Below the pieces are notes generated by a model. It was not told the DNA's origin, ran no database searches, and saw only the letters and a list, made by a program, of their open reading frames with translations. A program made the position numbers and the translations under genes. Below, one piece after another: positions 22,227-34,372 of a stretch of DNA of 64,000 nt (positions within the stretch are counted from its first letter, which is position 1; each line of letters starts with the position of its first letter). Source of the DNA: Metellina segmentata (taxonomy: Eukaryota; Arthropoda; Arachnida; Araneae; Tetragnathidae); assembly GCA_947359465.1 (NCBI GenBank), contig OX375872.1, forward strand, positions 82,082,931 through 82,146,930, read 5' to 3'.

Positions 22227-22282
22227 CAATAGGTGTGGTTATTTATTCTTAACGCTTAGTGACTAAATAACCACACCTATTG
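22227..22282. repeat. Perfect 19-bp inverted repeat (hairpin)
   Basis: caataggtgtggttattta at 22227-22245 is exactly inverted at 22264-22282, with an 18-base loop. It sits just inside the left end of the family 2 element; the other two copies keep only the right arm recognisably. Confidence 0.9.
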
Positions 22283-22470
22283 TTTAAAAGAATCCATGGA
22301 TTCTTTCAACTTTTGGAAACATTATATTGGTCGTTTTGAATAGAATCTTTGGAGGTATTCCAAGGATCATTTCATTAGAATAGAATCCTTTGGTTGGAAA
22401 GATTTTATTGCTCCTTTCCGTAGAATGAAATCCTTAGGTTATATTGTTCAGTTCCTTAGAATAGAAGTCC

Positions 22471-22750
22471 GTGGTAGCACAGTTTGAAGAGAAATGGATT
22501 AGCAACCAGAGGTTTGCGAGTTCGAAACTCGATCCGATTGACAGTCATTTACGTGGGGTCTGGTGCACGTGAAATCTGTCGTGGCCTCAAATACCCTCAC
22601 GTTGGCATGGTGTGGAAGTTTCGAGTGTGGGTTGAAAAACTCAGATGTTTACCTCGTCATCTGACCGTCGTTCAGAATTGCAAAGCCGTCACCAATAGCC
22701 CATTGTGTTGCGCCAATGCAATGTTAATTCAACTATCTATCCACCTAACT
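22471..22750 (+). mobile_element. SINE, head 2 / tail A
   Basis: The head carries ggtagcacagttt and B box gagttcgaaactc. The shared body (tctggtgcacgtgaaatc, cgtcatctgaccgt) leads to a shortened tail A ending gttaattcaactatctat. About 45 bases normally present between gttcaaaat and gatcccgg are missing. Confidence 0.82.
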
Positions 22751-23357
22751 TATAATCGAATCCATTTTAACTATTCTATTGTTCGTTTCCTTAGAATATA
22801 ATCATTTGGAAAGATTCTATTGATCGAGAAGATCAAACTCGGTTAGAAGTTATGCAGGAAAGACGGCTGGTTTCAAAATGGAATGATGTGTGTAAACCAC
22901 TCAAAGGGTTAAAAAACCAGTAAATCTTGAAAAGTGGAAAAAATTGTTTTAGAATGTGCACATCCAGTTTCACTATACAAAGAAGTTGCAGAACTTTGTT
23001 ACTAAAAAAAAATAATAGTAATAATAAAAAATAAAATTTAAAAAAAAAAAAAACATTTTTTTTAAATTTTAGCAATTTATTACATTCTTATAAAAGGAGT
23101 TGAGAAAAGTAATGATGCAAAACAACAAAAAATTTGAAGAATTCAAGCTTTTTCGTTGTTGTTATTAAGAAACTCCTGTGTTCTAGACATTGTTTATTTA
23201 CTTAATCTTTGTAACAACAGCGTCTTTTCATTGAATGTATTACTTCAAAATAACAATTCGAGCTTTTAATAATTGCTGATGGTTTTGGGTTAATCGTGGC
23301 AAAATAAAACGGAAAATATCGAGAACAATAAAAAGTAAAATCCTAATATTTCAAAAA

Positions 23358-23402
23358 AGTCCGTTGTGTAGCTCCAATGCGACGTTAATTAAAACCTACA
23401 TT
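23358..23402 (+). mobile_element. SINE 3' fragment (tail A)
   Basis: Only gtccgttgtgtagctccaat and gacgttaattaaaac remain; head and body are absent. Confidence 0.65.
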
Positions 23403-23639
23403 TACACTCACATCCATAAATTAAGAATAATGCCAGCTCCGTAAAATAAAGGTTCAGAAACAAAACAAACGTGACTTATTCATAAAGCCTCTTTATTAAA
23501 CAAAAGATAAAGAACAAAAAATATGGTGTATGTACGATACCATTCATAAAAACTACGATTTTTGCTCACTCTCTCTCTGGAGCAATTATAAAAAATATAG
23601 ACCTTACAGAAACTTAACATGACATGGTTGTTATGATGG

Positions 23640-24563
23640 TTAATACATTGTACGTCTCCCAGACGATGAAATACAGTCCGTACAACGCCTAGGCATGCAG
23701 ATGATCAAATTATTGAACTGATCTTGGGAAAGATCACTCCACTCAGCAAGCAATGCTCTCCGAAGTTCCGGTACACATGTAGGAGGTGGTTGACGGGCTG
23801 CAACTCGTCGGCCAAGCATGTCCCACACATGCTCTATCAAATTCAAGTCATGTGAGAATGTGGCCATTCCATACGTGTGATATCCTCGGATTCAAGGCAT
23901 TCGTTTACAATGTTTACACAGTGAGTCCGGGCGTTGTCATCCATAAACACAAACTCTGCGCCCATGGCACCCCTAAACAAACGTACATGTTGTACCAGAA
24001 TGATGTCCCGATAAATTTGGCCTCTCGTGGTTCCGATTCGAACATGTAGATCTATTCTGGAGCCCAGATAATTCCTCCCCAAACGAGAGCAATCGTGCAC
24101 CACCGTAACGGTGTCGTTCAATGATGTTGTCTTGGTGGTAGCAGTTACCTGGCGTTCTCCATACGAACGTCCGCTGTGAATCAAACTGTAAGCTAAACCT
24201 GGACTCGTCGGAAAACATCACAAAAGCCTACTGTGACGATGTCCACATTGCATGTTCTCTACTCCAGGCAGGACAGTGAGTTGCCGTGAGCGGAACACAT
24301 CTGACAGGCCTGCGAGCGTATAGACCTACATGTCCCAAACGTCTGTAAACGATTTGCCTTGAAACTGTAGTACCCGTGGCTGAAGATAGCTGACGAGAAA
24401 GGTCGGTTGCTTTGCTCCGTCTGCTTCTTTTTGCAGTTACTGCCAAATACCGGTCGTCATTCGACGTTGTAACTCGTGGGTGACCTGTACTGTAACGTCT
24501 ACTGACATTTACATCATTTTTTAATCGTTGCCATAGCCCACTAGAGAAAAATGGCGATTCCAT
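23640..24563 (-). pseudogene. Tc1 transposase, frameshifted
   Basis: The minus-strand ATG at 24563 opens MESPFFSSGLWQRLK. A second HTH region (SRQLSSATGTTVSRQIVYRRL) follows, then VMFSDESRFSLQFDS with the first catalytic Asp (about 24210). Next is EFVFMDDNARTHCVNIV with the second Asp (about 23945), a PHSHDLNLIEHVWDMLGRR segment for the third site (about 23850), and a C-terminus ending MPRRCTDCISSSGRRT. Three frames are needed to read it through. A possible left TIR (cactcacatccataaattaa at 23405, preceded by TA) has no matching right end. Confidence 0.83.
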
Positions 24564-24974
24564 GGATATGGCATTCGTTCAAAAAATGCTCCGTTTAAGA
24601 AAGTACAAAAGTATGCATATCAACGAGTTAAAATTTACAAATATTTCTTAAACGTCTTAAATGAAATGCCACATGAAGCAGGTTTCCATACACTTAAATA
24701 ATGTTCTTGCATTGCCCAGAAACATGTAAATTATAAAAATTATAAACTTACTTATCGCTGTTTTTATTCATATAAATATTACCGTGGAAGGTAAGAAGAC
24801 TTCCTTGTGGAAGATATGCAGAAAAGAACGATCAAGACACGTTCTTCGCATAATAAACGTACCATTTCGCGTAAAAAGAAAGGAACCTATTGGAACAATC
24901 TGACTTACACTACTATGATATTAAACTATTTGCCAATATTGTTGACTTCATAAAATGGAAGTCATGTTATCCTG

Positions 24975-25090
24975 GATCAAAATTTCGAGGCGTTGTCCTC
25001 GCCTCTTTCCCTTTGGGAGTGATCCCGGACTATCGCTAATAGCCCGTTGTGTTGCTCCAATGCAGCTGAATTCAAGTATCTGCCTACAGC
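24975..25090 (+). mobile_element. SINE 3' fragment (tail A)
   Basis: Contains ggcgttgtcctcg, gtgatcccggactatcgc and cgttgtgttgctccaatgc. The head is missing. Confidence 0.7.
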
Positions 25091-26735
25091 ATAAAATAGG
25101 GCTTTAATTTAGTGAGGAATATTTATAGCACGTCTTTAAATGCAATGAAATTAAATAGGGATGCTAGAATATGAATCAGGGTTAATTTGATTTTTACTTT
25201 CGTGATTTACACTACTGATTCACATTCCCTCATACATCAGTCTATTATACCCTATCTATCTATTGCAATATACGATACTTTAAGTATGAACTTGAATTTA
25301 ACACTGAAAATAGTACATTTTCTTTTTAATAGGTAGTATTTTCTCAATTTTAAAAGTCATAAAAGTAATACAACTCTCATGTGGAAACATGAAATGTGTT
25401 TTATGCTAATAATTAAATGAACTAAAACTCTCCACGACTGATATAAAGAACAAAATGACAATGCAAGAAAAAGACTATATACCAAAGCAAAAAAAAAAAT
25501 CTAAACTGTTTCGAAAACATTTGAAATCTAACAATATCAAAATAGTATTTACTGGTCGTCATGAAACGTCAAAGTTTTAGGTTTCCTACAAAACCTTTTA
25601 TTTTCAAATCAATGTTTTTAACAAGAGATTGGTAATAACACCAGAGTACTCTTACAGAACTGTTATATTAGTTTTATCCAGATATTGTTTAAAGTCTCAC
25701 ATGAAATCTTCTTATGAAACAAAAGAAAAGTACTATGTTGCTCAATAAATTCCCGTTCCGTAAGAATGTTTCGTAGTTTAAAGTATACCAAGTTCCTATG
25801 CCTCTCTTGTTGACCGACCTTCTTCAAAAAACTATAATCTATGTTAAACTAATATATCTACAAACACCTGAGCTAGAAAGGGAAAGAAAGCGCTTCATAC
25901 AGTGAAGGCAAAAAATAGTATTTCTTCCGGTCTGTTGAATTCGGAAAAAAATTCTATCTTATGAAATATTGAATAACCTCTTCAATTTTTTATGCAAAAC
26001 GACGAACAGAATAGACAGTAAACGATTATATATTTAAAACGAAATTTAATCTCTTCCAAATTGTTCACTGTAAATGTAATATTTTTACAATCTTAAATTT
26101 ACATATTACTTCTTAAGTTTTTGTGTATGTATTTTTCTAATACTTATATGTTCCTTTTTAAGTTATTCTCACACTACTCGGAATATTTTTCAGCAAAAAC
26201 TCTACATGGCATTCATCTTTTCTTAAACTCAGATGTCAGTATTTTATAGATTTGTTTCATATTTATTCAAAACGTAGAAAATGGACAGAACTTTTAACGG
26301 CTTTGATATCAAATGTGGTCAACTATATACTTAGAAATCATCTTATATTTCTCTCTTCCAGCATGCAATAAGATACAACTAAGGTGGTAACTGTTACGTC
26401 ATATTTCAGAATACGTAGCAATTTTTCATTAAATGGATTTCAAAACTGACATTACAAAAGAAGTACATTTCATCGTTTTAATTAAGTTGTTTTCAAATAT
26501 GCTATTAAAATTAAAATAATAGTAATATTTGGCTACGATTCTGAAACCATCAGTCTAAAATTATTTTATGTATTACAATAAGATGGAATCCGTAGGCTGT
26601 GGTTTAATCAGCCTCAATGCTGACTTGAAGAGCTTGGCAATTCTTGAATATTTGACATTGTAATACCAGAACAATCTCTATTTTCCTCTCCCTCTCTGTC
26701 TCTCTATTCAAAATCCTCATTAAACATTTAATATA
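25091..26735. other. AT-rich spacer
   Basis: No coding signal or recognisable element over about 1.6 kb; only short homopolymer runs and a tctctctct-type run near 26690. Confidence 0.45.
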
Positions 26736-26968
26736 TTAACTCTTCTAGTGGTTGTCTAAACGTGGTGTTTTTCCTCACTAGCAAACTAGATCTTGATGTA
26801 CGAGAAACCTCGTCATTAGAAAAATCTATCTTGGTCTTGATCTCGTTATCATAAAAACATGGCAATATCTACATCATTGGGCATTCAATCGTCAATCCTG
26901 AAGACGTCATTAGCGTCATTGGTCAGACCTTGATGGATGAGATATCTTGTCGAAATCACTTGGAGGTG
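26736..26968. mobile_element. TTAA MITE family 1 copy
   Basis: TTAA at 26736-26739, left end ctcttctagtggttgtct, right end gtcgaaatcacttggagg. The central palindromes are more diverged than in other copies, and the right TTAA is lost. Confidence 0.65.
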
Positions 26969-27335
26969 TTCTTATGCGTGAAGGTTTTAACATAGATCCA
27001 TTCTATATGGAACAATAAAGTTCGGACTATTTTCTGTTCATATTTATTTTGCGTTAATTTTCTCACATTCATGCGATATTGAAAGAAAATTGAAGTCATT
27101 TTGTTTCAACAGATTTAAACATCTATATTAATTCATTAAGCTTAAAATTACATACGTAAAATCAAAATTGCGTTGCGTCTCATTACCACAAAGGTAGTCC
27201 TTAAAATGCCCCTCGAAGCCCCAATTTTAAAATCTATAGTTTGTTTTCCTGCAGTAAGTGGACGTAGACAAGGTAACACGTTCTACAGGGTTCGTTAATT
27301 TGAGTTTACACAGGAAAATGTCGCGGTCATATTTG

Positions 27336-27366
27336 TAACCCGAGCAACGCCGTGTTATTCAGCTAG
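27336..27366 (+). other. Possible Helitron-like 3' end
   Basis: taacccgagcaacgccgtg followed by ttattcagctag resembles the hairpin-plus-CTAG terminus seen at the 3' ends of many arthropod Helitrons. The stem is imperfect here and no helicase or 5' TC end was found, so this is tentative. Confidence 0.35.
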
Positions 27367-27487
27367 CCTGAATTAAAAACGCAGTATCACACTTTATCTC
27401 GTCAAAACGCTGAGTTTTCAAAATTTCTTTAAAAGAAATTGTTTATTTTTATCTAATATTCTTGCAAACACGACAGTTATTTGATCG

Positions 27488-28420
27488 TTATTCGCGCAAT
27501 TGAATTAGGAATACATGTCTAATAGCACGTAGAATCACCTTATTTCGTCTTGATGACGGCGGTGATTCGTCTTGGCATGGACTCGACAAGACACTGGAAG
27601 CGGTGGGAAGCCATAGGTATCCACGACTCATAAACGATCTCCCACAATTCACGAATAGATGGAAGGTGGTCTGAGGCTCGGACATATCTCTCAATCGCAT
27701 CCTAGAAGTGCTCTATTAGATTGAGATCAGGAAAGCACTTGCAGGTCTGTGGAATGTTCATCCAACCATTCGGATACATTCGGAAGTGATGGCGCGGTGC
27801 ATTGTCATGCTTAAACACAATCTCTGTAGTGGGCTGTCTATAACAAACATACGGGAACAGATGGTCTTCAAAGATATCACGGTAACGTTCATCTGTGAGA
27901 GACAATGTCACACGTACCAGGTATCCCATTTCAGTCCATATGAACAGTCCCTAGATTAGAATGGCACCTCAACCAGCCTGAAGCGTCCCCTGTTGGCAAG
28001 AAGAATCCATCGCATCATAAGGTTTAGACCGTACACGTACTCTGCCATCGGTATGTACCAAAGTGAATCTCGACTCATCACTCTAGGCAACATTTTTCCA
28101 CATCTCGACGGTCCATTGATGATGTTCCCGTGCCCATGCTAATCGCTGCACCCTATGTTGTGCAGTCGGCAGAGAAACTCTCGTGATACGATGGTTTCTG
28201 TACCCCATAGAGAGGAGAGGGTTTCGGATGGTGCGGCAGCTTACACGTTGTTGTGCACCAGCGTAAATCAACAGGTGATCTGTTGCACTGTGTCCCGTCT
28301 ATCTACTGTTTCAATGCTGGCTAGCCGACGACGACCTCGCGCTCATCCACACGCTGTTGTATGCGGTAGTTAACCCTGATAGGGATGATTTTACATGAAC
28401 CGACGTACTCTGTCGGGCCT
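27488..28420 (-). pseudogene. Tc1-like transposase, heavily decayed
   Basis: Minus-strand pieces in order are VSCRTIRNPLLSMGYRNHRI (second HTH region, about 28230) and WAREHHQWTVEMWKNV, preceding the first catalytic site. MGYLVRVTLSLTDERYRDIF and EIVFKHDNAPRHHF (second catalytic Asp, about 27820) follow, then FPDLNLIEHF (third site, about 27710). The last piece is the C-terminal region in another frame. The first catalytic Asp is recognisable only as a degraded SDESRFTLVHTDG-like stretch near 28050-28075. No TIRs were identified. Clearly inactive. Confidence 0.75.
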
Positions 28421-28449
28421 CGTCTATTTGCCGACTATCAAATGTACTT

Positions 28450-29654
28450 ATAAACCACACTCTTACCCATACTGCTTTTGGCAACTACTGATACCGTGAG
28501 CAGCACATCTTATCTTATCAAACAGCTGCTTATGTCATTTGCAGGCCGCTGCCAGGACTGCGTACAGTTCCAAATTAACATAATGCCAGCTATCCATAAT
28601 TCATTTGCTCTTCATTGTTTATAATTTCAAAGACAAAAAGAAATTTAAAATAAAAAATTTGAAAACATTTTCGAAAATGAAAGTGTTGGTGGATCAGGAC
28701 CGTCATCAGAGAGAAGCCTGACCCAGACTAAACAAAATGGTGTTTTATACATATGAGCAACAATACTCTAAAAATGGCTCATACACTCCCCAAACACAAT
28801 TAAAAAGCAAACACAAAAAATAAAACAATATTAAGAAAACGAAATCGCATACACAAACCAGCAACAGCAGCCGGGAGACCGACGATACCAAGCCCAAAGA
28901 TCTCCACCAAATGCCACTATCCACTTCGTCCAACAAAAACCCTAACAATTATGACAATTATATTCTTGTTGCATTTACTTTAACTATGGAAATAAAAATG
29001 GTAGGGTTCGTATACAAAAAAATATATATTGTTCGTGTTTAGTTATTCAGAACCGAAGTCGAATATAAAAATTATTTGTGTTCGTCATCTAACTCCATAT
29101 ATATACGCTATCCCCAATACCGTCAAACAACTTTTCTTTCTATATTGCATAAGAAAACAGAACCTGAATTCCTCTCTTTCGTTCTATATATTTTTATACC
29201 TTGCGCGTAGGAAACTTTTACTTTTCTCTAGAGATAGCTTACTTGTAAACTCTTTTTAAATGAAATGGATGCAAGCAAACCTTCTCCTTACAGATAAGAT
29301 TATAAATGCGATCAAGAAGAGGAAACATCGAAAGAAGAAATTCAAACAGATGCACTATAGGAGTTTGTTATTTTTAAATTTCCTTTCTGTAGCACTTGAA
29401 ACTCTCTATCGTTACGACATCGTCGAAAGCCAAATTATTTTAAGATAAAAAAAGAATGGCCGAAAACGGGGTAGTGTGTCGACCTCCGATATTACAAGCC
29501 CCAATACCGTCAAAAACTTCTCTTTATATTTCAGTTTCAGGATCTGAAAGACTTCTACTGGTTTATTTATTTTAATTTTAAGGTTCTGTCTTTCACTTTT
29601 ATTCGCGAGTCATTCACAGGAGAATAGTTCGTGGGTAGCATTCAATATGTAGGT
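28450..29654. other. Unassigned region
   Basis: A somewhat GC-richer patch (28665-28930, with gtcatcagagagaagcctga) looks like unclassified repeat debris. The phrase ccccaataccgtcaaa occurs twice, near 29113 and 29499, suggesting a partial local duplication. Two open frames of 62-76 codons (29029..29448) have no recognisable motif. Confidence 0.4.
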
Positions 29655-29985
29655 AGGTAGTTGAATTAACGTCGCACTGCAGCAACACGCTCTATTGGAG
29701 ACCGTCCGGGAATAATCCCGAAGGGAAAGATTCAAGGCCAACACTTCTTCATTTTAAGCACTGTCAGGTGATTAAGTATGCACCTGAGCTGGTACTCCAC
29801 TTTTTAAGCTTCCACACCCACCAACTTATGGCCACTTTCGCCCAAGCTACGTTAAATAACGTCCTTGGATGGACATACACACAATAAAATACACATATAC
29901 GCAAAAGAAAAACTCAAGGTAAGTTATGGAAATCGAACTTACGCCGTCTACATTCAGAGGCTGCTTGTGTTGTGGGAAAAAACCC
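29655..29985 (-). mobile_element. SINE, atypical head / tail A
   Basis: On the minus strand, tail A (ttaacgtcgc...ggag accgtccggg in reverse) and the body (cacctgagctggtactcc in reverse) are clear, ending in (acct)n. The 5' end, however, matches neither of the two common heads well: its B-box-like element is aagttcgatttcc. It may be a third tRNA-like head or a diverged one. Confidence 0.7.
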
Positions 29986-30074
29986 TGAGCCACTTATTTC
30001 ATTGGACTCTTACCAAGTGATGAAGCTAATAATGAGAGTCATTTTTAATTTATTTGTACGTTTTCTTTTCAAGC

Positions 30075-30165
30075 AAACGGATCTTTCCCGTTAGGATTGA
30101 TCCCGGACAGTCGTCAATAGTCCGGTTGTATACATCCAGTACGTTAATTAAAACACCAATAACAA
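30075..30165 (+). mobile_element. SINE 3' fragment (tail A)
   Basis: Contains atctttcccgttaggattg, gatcccggacagtcgtca and acgttaattaaaacacc; no head. Confidence 0.68.
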
Positions 30166-30239
30166 TATACACCTTTTTAAGTAAACAAATGTTTACATTT
30201 TAGCTGTAAAACGTTTTGCATGTTCATGAACTGTGTTAT

Positions 30240-30680
30240 CATAACACTACTGGTATTCTTTCACGGTAACGCCTTAAAAAACGTTAACCTTCTGATTTTT
30301 ACTTAGAAGTTAAAATACTCTATGTAATGTAGCAATGCAATACAAGCCACATAACACAAAATTCAATTCACCAAAGAGTGTGCATTGTTGTTAAATGAAG
30401 CAATTTAATAAAGCACCAATTTTATCTACATTCATGTAAATGATAGTACAGAAAATTAACTCATTTATTGCTAATCTAGCGAAATATGAATATATCTGCA
30501 CAAAAAAATAATTAGATAATTTTTTTCAAGTTTAAAAAAAAAGCTATGCTTAAAATTTTGTGTTATGTGGTTTGTAATGCTACAATTCCATATAATATTT
30601 GAATTTTTACGTAAAAACCAGAAGTGTAACGTTTTTTAAGGCGTTACCATAGAAAAATATCATTAGTATTATGTTATTAC
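30240..30680. mobile_element. MITE with TIRs of about 125 bp
   Basis: 30240-30365 and 30555-30680 are inverted copies at roughly 75-80 percent by eye. Best-conserved blocks are ggtaacgccttaaaaaacgt and ccacataacacaaaatt. The 190-bp centre is AT-rich and non-coding. The ends read gt(a/t)at(a/c)ataaca; the target site could not be settled. Confidence 0.75.
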
Positions 30681-32582
30681 CCCAATACAGTCTCTATTTA
30701 AAAACCAAGATTACAGCAAACACCTATGTTTGGATCTTTAATTTTGATATATTGAAATTAGAAGTTTTGTGTTTTTTAGATTATGAACCAGAGAGATGAA
30801 ATGCCATAAAAAATTATTTCATACAAATATCTGAAAGGTATGCATGCCAAAAAAACTAAAAGAATTGTTACATTCACATGAATCAAGTTGATAAAGCAGT
30901 GCAAAGGGTAAATCAAAGAAATGCAAAAAATAACACTCAAAAGTACTTAATTAAATGAACAAAAATAGTTTGACGTTTCCATTGGATCTTATAAATTAAT
31001 TTAATCGTATTAAATGGATGAAGAAATTTTCAATTAGTGAACATGACAGGATTCTTTTACCACAAATGCATGCAGCCGATAAATGCCAACTTCTTTAATG
31101 CTAAGACATTTTATTTTTCAAAAATAAATTCCGTTTCTAAAAAATGAAAGAAAAACATATTAATAAATGAGCAGATTAGTATTTTTTTTCGTTTGGGAGG
31201 TATGTAATGGATTTTTTCAAGAAGTCAGTAAAATATCTTAGCAAATAAATGTGATCAGCAGCTATAAGCAGCCCAAGCTGAATGAAGCTCGAATTAAAAC
31301 CTAAACTCAGTTGAATAATTTCCTTCATTTTCAACACATGAGCTCTTTAATTGGAGAAGTGAGAAACCAGTATTGTCTTCTCTACCATTGGACTATCATT
31401 TAATCTCCTTGCATTCTTAGAGTTGCAATTAGGACCCGGTAAGTTCCAATTATTTTCTCTTACACTAGCATTGTGCCTAATTTGGGAGAAAGGTGAACGA
31501 ATAATTTATCTACTCTCCAGTTTCATACGAGAAGGACCAATTTTTCACCGTAACTTGTGTTTCTAACTTGCATAACTCTTTTTTTATGTCTAAAAAATGA
31601 ATATATCCTTAGATTTGTATCCAGAAGCTCTTTGAAATTAAAGAAATTCGACGCTATTTCAATGAACTTATTCCGATCAAAGTTTATCAAACAGATGACT
31701 AAAGATTCGTTAAAAGTTCTTATAAAACATATCGTCGGTTGGCTGCAAATGCAAGATAACTCCATTTCTTCTTTTTGTGGATAAGTACACTTTTAGACAT
31801 GTAATATGGGGCTGTAAACTATTTACATTGTACATGTAATTTCTAGATTAAGCTCACAGTAGACATCTTGTTTTTACAAAGACTTATTATGTTACTACAC
31901 ATAGTAATTTGTATGAAAGTGTCATTAACTCAAAAAAGAGAAAATGGAGTTACTTTGTTTTTGTTGTAACCCGATTGCTGCGTGGGAAAACAGATCCCTT
32001 TTGTTCTAGTGTCATTAAAAATAGAGAGAATTTAAAAGTATAGTAAAAAACATTTTGTGTAAATTTATGCGCATAAAATGTACAAAGGGGACCATTTTCA
32101 TGTCAATAATTTCAATTTTTATTTCAATATTCAAATTTTAGTGACAACAAATATTTTTTTTTAAAGTTGTATTTCCAAATCTACAGTATATTAAAATTTC
32201 ACCTCAAAGCCGCTTTTGGGTGATGCGTATGGCAAATTTGAAGCTTTTAATATGTTCAATTTCTTTTTCCTATACTTTTATTCTTACCTTTCTATATAAT
32301 CTTGCAACGTTGCTACAGTTTTGTATCACGCTACAATTTAAGAACATTAATAAAATCTACGCAATGTTTTTTAAGTTAATTTTTAGTTATGCAATATTAA
32401 TTATAAAATTTATATTCAAAAATATTATGTACAACAACCTGAATTTGTTTTGATGGCAATTGAATCAGTACATTTTATTTGTGTGTGTTGCAAATTTGAG
32501 TTTTCTTCCTAGACGTTAGTCGTTTATCTGCAAAAACTGACGAAAAAAGAGCGATTATTTTTTCTCTTGTATATATAATATT
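30681..32582. other. AT-rich spacer
   Basis: Nothing recognised over about 1.9 kb; open frames at 31523..31784 and 32220..32453 are Phe/Ile/Lys-rich chance frames without motifs. Confidence 0.45.
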
Positions 32583-32936
32583 CCTTTTTATATAAACCGA
32601 CCAACCGGTCTGGTGGTTAAAGAATTAGCCACTAGATCGGAAGGTTTCTGGTTGGAATCCGGGTCAGTGCATGGATGTTTGTAAGTGTATGGTGTAGAGG
32701 CGGCTGGTACACCTTAAATCTGTCGCGGCGGAAAGTCCTCAAGTTGGGTTAGTGTGGAAGTTTGGAGAGTAGGGTGCCAGCTCTGGTGTTGCCTCGTCAT
32801 CCGACCGTGGTTAAAAATTACGTGGTGTTGTCCTCGTTTCTTTCCCTTTGGGATTGATCCCGGACCGTCATCAATAGTCCGTTGTGTTTCTATAGTACGA
32901 CGTTAATTGATAATTCCAATTACCCTTTTATATAAA
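32583..32936 (+). mobile_element. SINE, head 1 / tail A, full length with target duplication
   Basis: The body 32597-32922 (326 bp) lies between ccttttTatataaa-type duplications of 13-14 bases (32583-32596 and 32923-32936, differing by one T). The head is ccgaccaaccggtctggtgg with a B box ggttggaatcc (one change from consensus). The shared body and complete tail A follow. Confidence 0.88.
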
Positions 32937-33590
32937 TATATTTCCATAAAAATATATTTTCATAATTTTTTGGAACATCACATTTTGCGCACTAAAAGTT
33001 GATTTAAAAAAGAGACAGTGAATTTGATGGCAATGATTCAGGACATTGTATATGACCATGCAAAATGTCGGCTTTATTCCTAGAAGTCAATCATTTCTCT
33101 TTTCACAAAGATGGGCTAAAAATATCTTTTACTAAGTTCATTACAGAGAAAAACTTTTTGGGAGAAGGTGCTGAAATTCTACCTGCTGTATATAATGTCC
33201 TAAATCTATTTCCTTTAAAATATAATATGACTTCTCATAATTTTTTTCATACAAAACAATAACTTAGAAAAGGGACATTGGATACACACATTTTCTGTTT
33301 GTGTTCTTTAATCATAACACAGTAAAAATTGTCAGCTTATAGGAAAATTATTTAGACAGATATGCATAAAATTCCGAATGGTTACACTCGAAGACAAAAC
33401 AAAAAGTTGCATTTGGAAGGAGTAGACGGGTATAAAAAATTTGTATGAGTGTTTTGAGATACAAATTATCAAATTTTCAGAATCGTTTGAGCATGCACCA
33501 CGCGCAGGGCAGCTCTCAAACACGCTGCATACCAGGGCATGAATGGACATCCAGTAGCGCAGCAAATTCACTTCGACTCATGCTGTTGTG
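32937..33590. other. Unassigned spacer
   Basis: No recognisable gene or repeat. The 33520-33590 part (cagtagcgcagcaaattc) may already belong to the Tc1 remnant that follows. Confidence 0.4.
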
Positions 33591-33593
33591 TTG

Positions 33594-34080
33594 GTTATAC
33601 CGTTTCTCATTGAGCTATACCTCCTCGAAAAAAAGTTCGCGAACAATTTAAGCAACTAGGAGAGTTTGACAGAGGCCGAGTGATTGGCCTCCAACAAGGT
33701 GGATGGTCTAATCGACAGACTGCGCACCATATTGGTTGTAGTGATATTATTGTTGCAAGTTCTTGGCAGCGGTGTATACAATAAGGCACATTCCAGAATC
33801 AACCAGGCCCAGGAAGGTCTAGATAAACCGGACCGAGAGAGGATTGGCTTGTTGTAAGATATGCGCGTAATGATCCAACATCCACTGTTACAAACATTCA
33901 ACGGGCAGTGAGAACCTCTCTCGATCATCCAATAAGTGATCGCACCATTTGTCGACGGCTTCGCGACATGGGACGAAACTCACGTAGACCGTTACGACTC
34001 CTGCCTTTACAACTGCTGTCTGCAGTCTACAACAGCAATGCATCGTCGTCAAAGACTGGAATGATGCCGCACTGAAGCAA
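33594..34080 (+). pseudogene. Tc1 transposase, N-terminal half only
   Basis: Plus-strand translation gives a degraded start near KKVREQFKQLGEFDRGRVIG, then LQQGGWSNRQTAHHIGCSD (first HTH), SSWQRC, and TVTNIQRAVRTSLDHPISDR with TICRRLRDMGRNSRRPLR (second HTH). Two early stops (about 33780 and 33825) and a frameshift near 34020 inactivate it. It stops before any catalytic residue, where a SINE begins, so the DDE domain is gone. Confidence 0.8.
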
Positions 34081-34117
34081 TGCAACGAGCTATTGGTAAT
34101 GGTACGTGATCAACTCA

Positions 34118-34372
34118 GAAGATCCAAGGACAACACCTCGTAAATTTGAACCACTGTCAGATGACGCAAGAAACATATGAGCTGGCACCCCACTCTATAA
34201 ACTTACACACCATACCAACATGGGGACATTTGAGGCCACTACAGATTTAAGTTGCACCAGCCTCAAGTACACGGTGGTTGATCGGTTTCGATCGGTTGGA
34301 TCGAGTTTCGAACTCGCAAGCGTCCGGTTACTAATCCACTACTCTACCAACTAGGCTACCGCAACCTCACCA
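34118..34372 (-). mobile_element. SINE, head 2, tail truncated
   Basis: A clean head 2 on the minus strand: gcggtagcctagttggtaga and B box gagttcgaaactcg. The body ends at aggacaacacc/gttgtccttgg, so the last 80 bases of tail A are missing. Confidence 0.82.

Larger units (their letters stand above)
22216..22912. mobile_element. TTAA minisatellite element (family 2), copy A
   Basis: TTAA at 22216-22219 followed by ccccactc and ggg-TTAA at 22909-22912 mark the ends. Inside are a lead-in (gactaaataaccacacc, agaatccatggattctttc), units of the agaatcctttggaaagattctattg type about 45-50 bp long, and a lead-out (gatcaaactcggttagaagt). A SINE (22471-22750) interrupts the array. Two other copies (46438 and 61098) share the lead-in, and the 61098 copy also shares the lead-out. 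No coding capacity. Confidence 0.7.

Noticed and set aside
23405..24700. Full TIR assignment for the Tc1 at 23640..24563
   Set aside because: A left end candidate exists but no inverse could be found to its right.
29029..29448. Two adjacent small open frames as a small gene
   Set aside because: Compositionally biased, no homology recognised, and no upstream or downstream gene signals.
32597..32680. tRNA-like sequence with A and B boxes (and the same in other SINEs)
   Set aside because: Repeated many times with attached body, tail and target duplications, and not able to form a full cloverleaf with matching acceptor stem; these are SINE heads, not tRNA genes.
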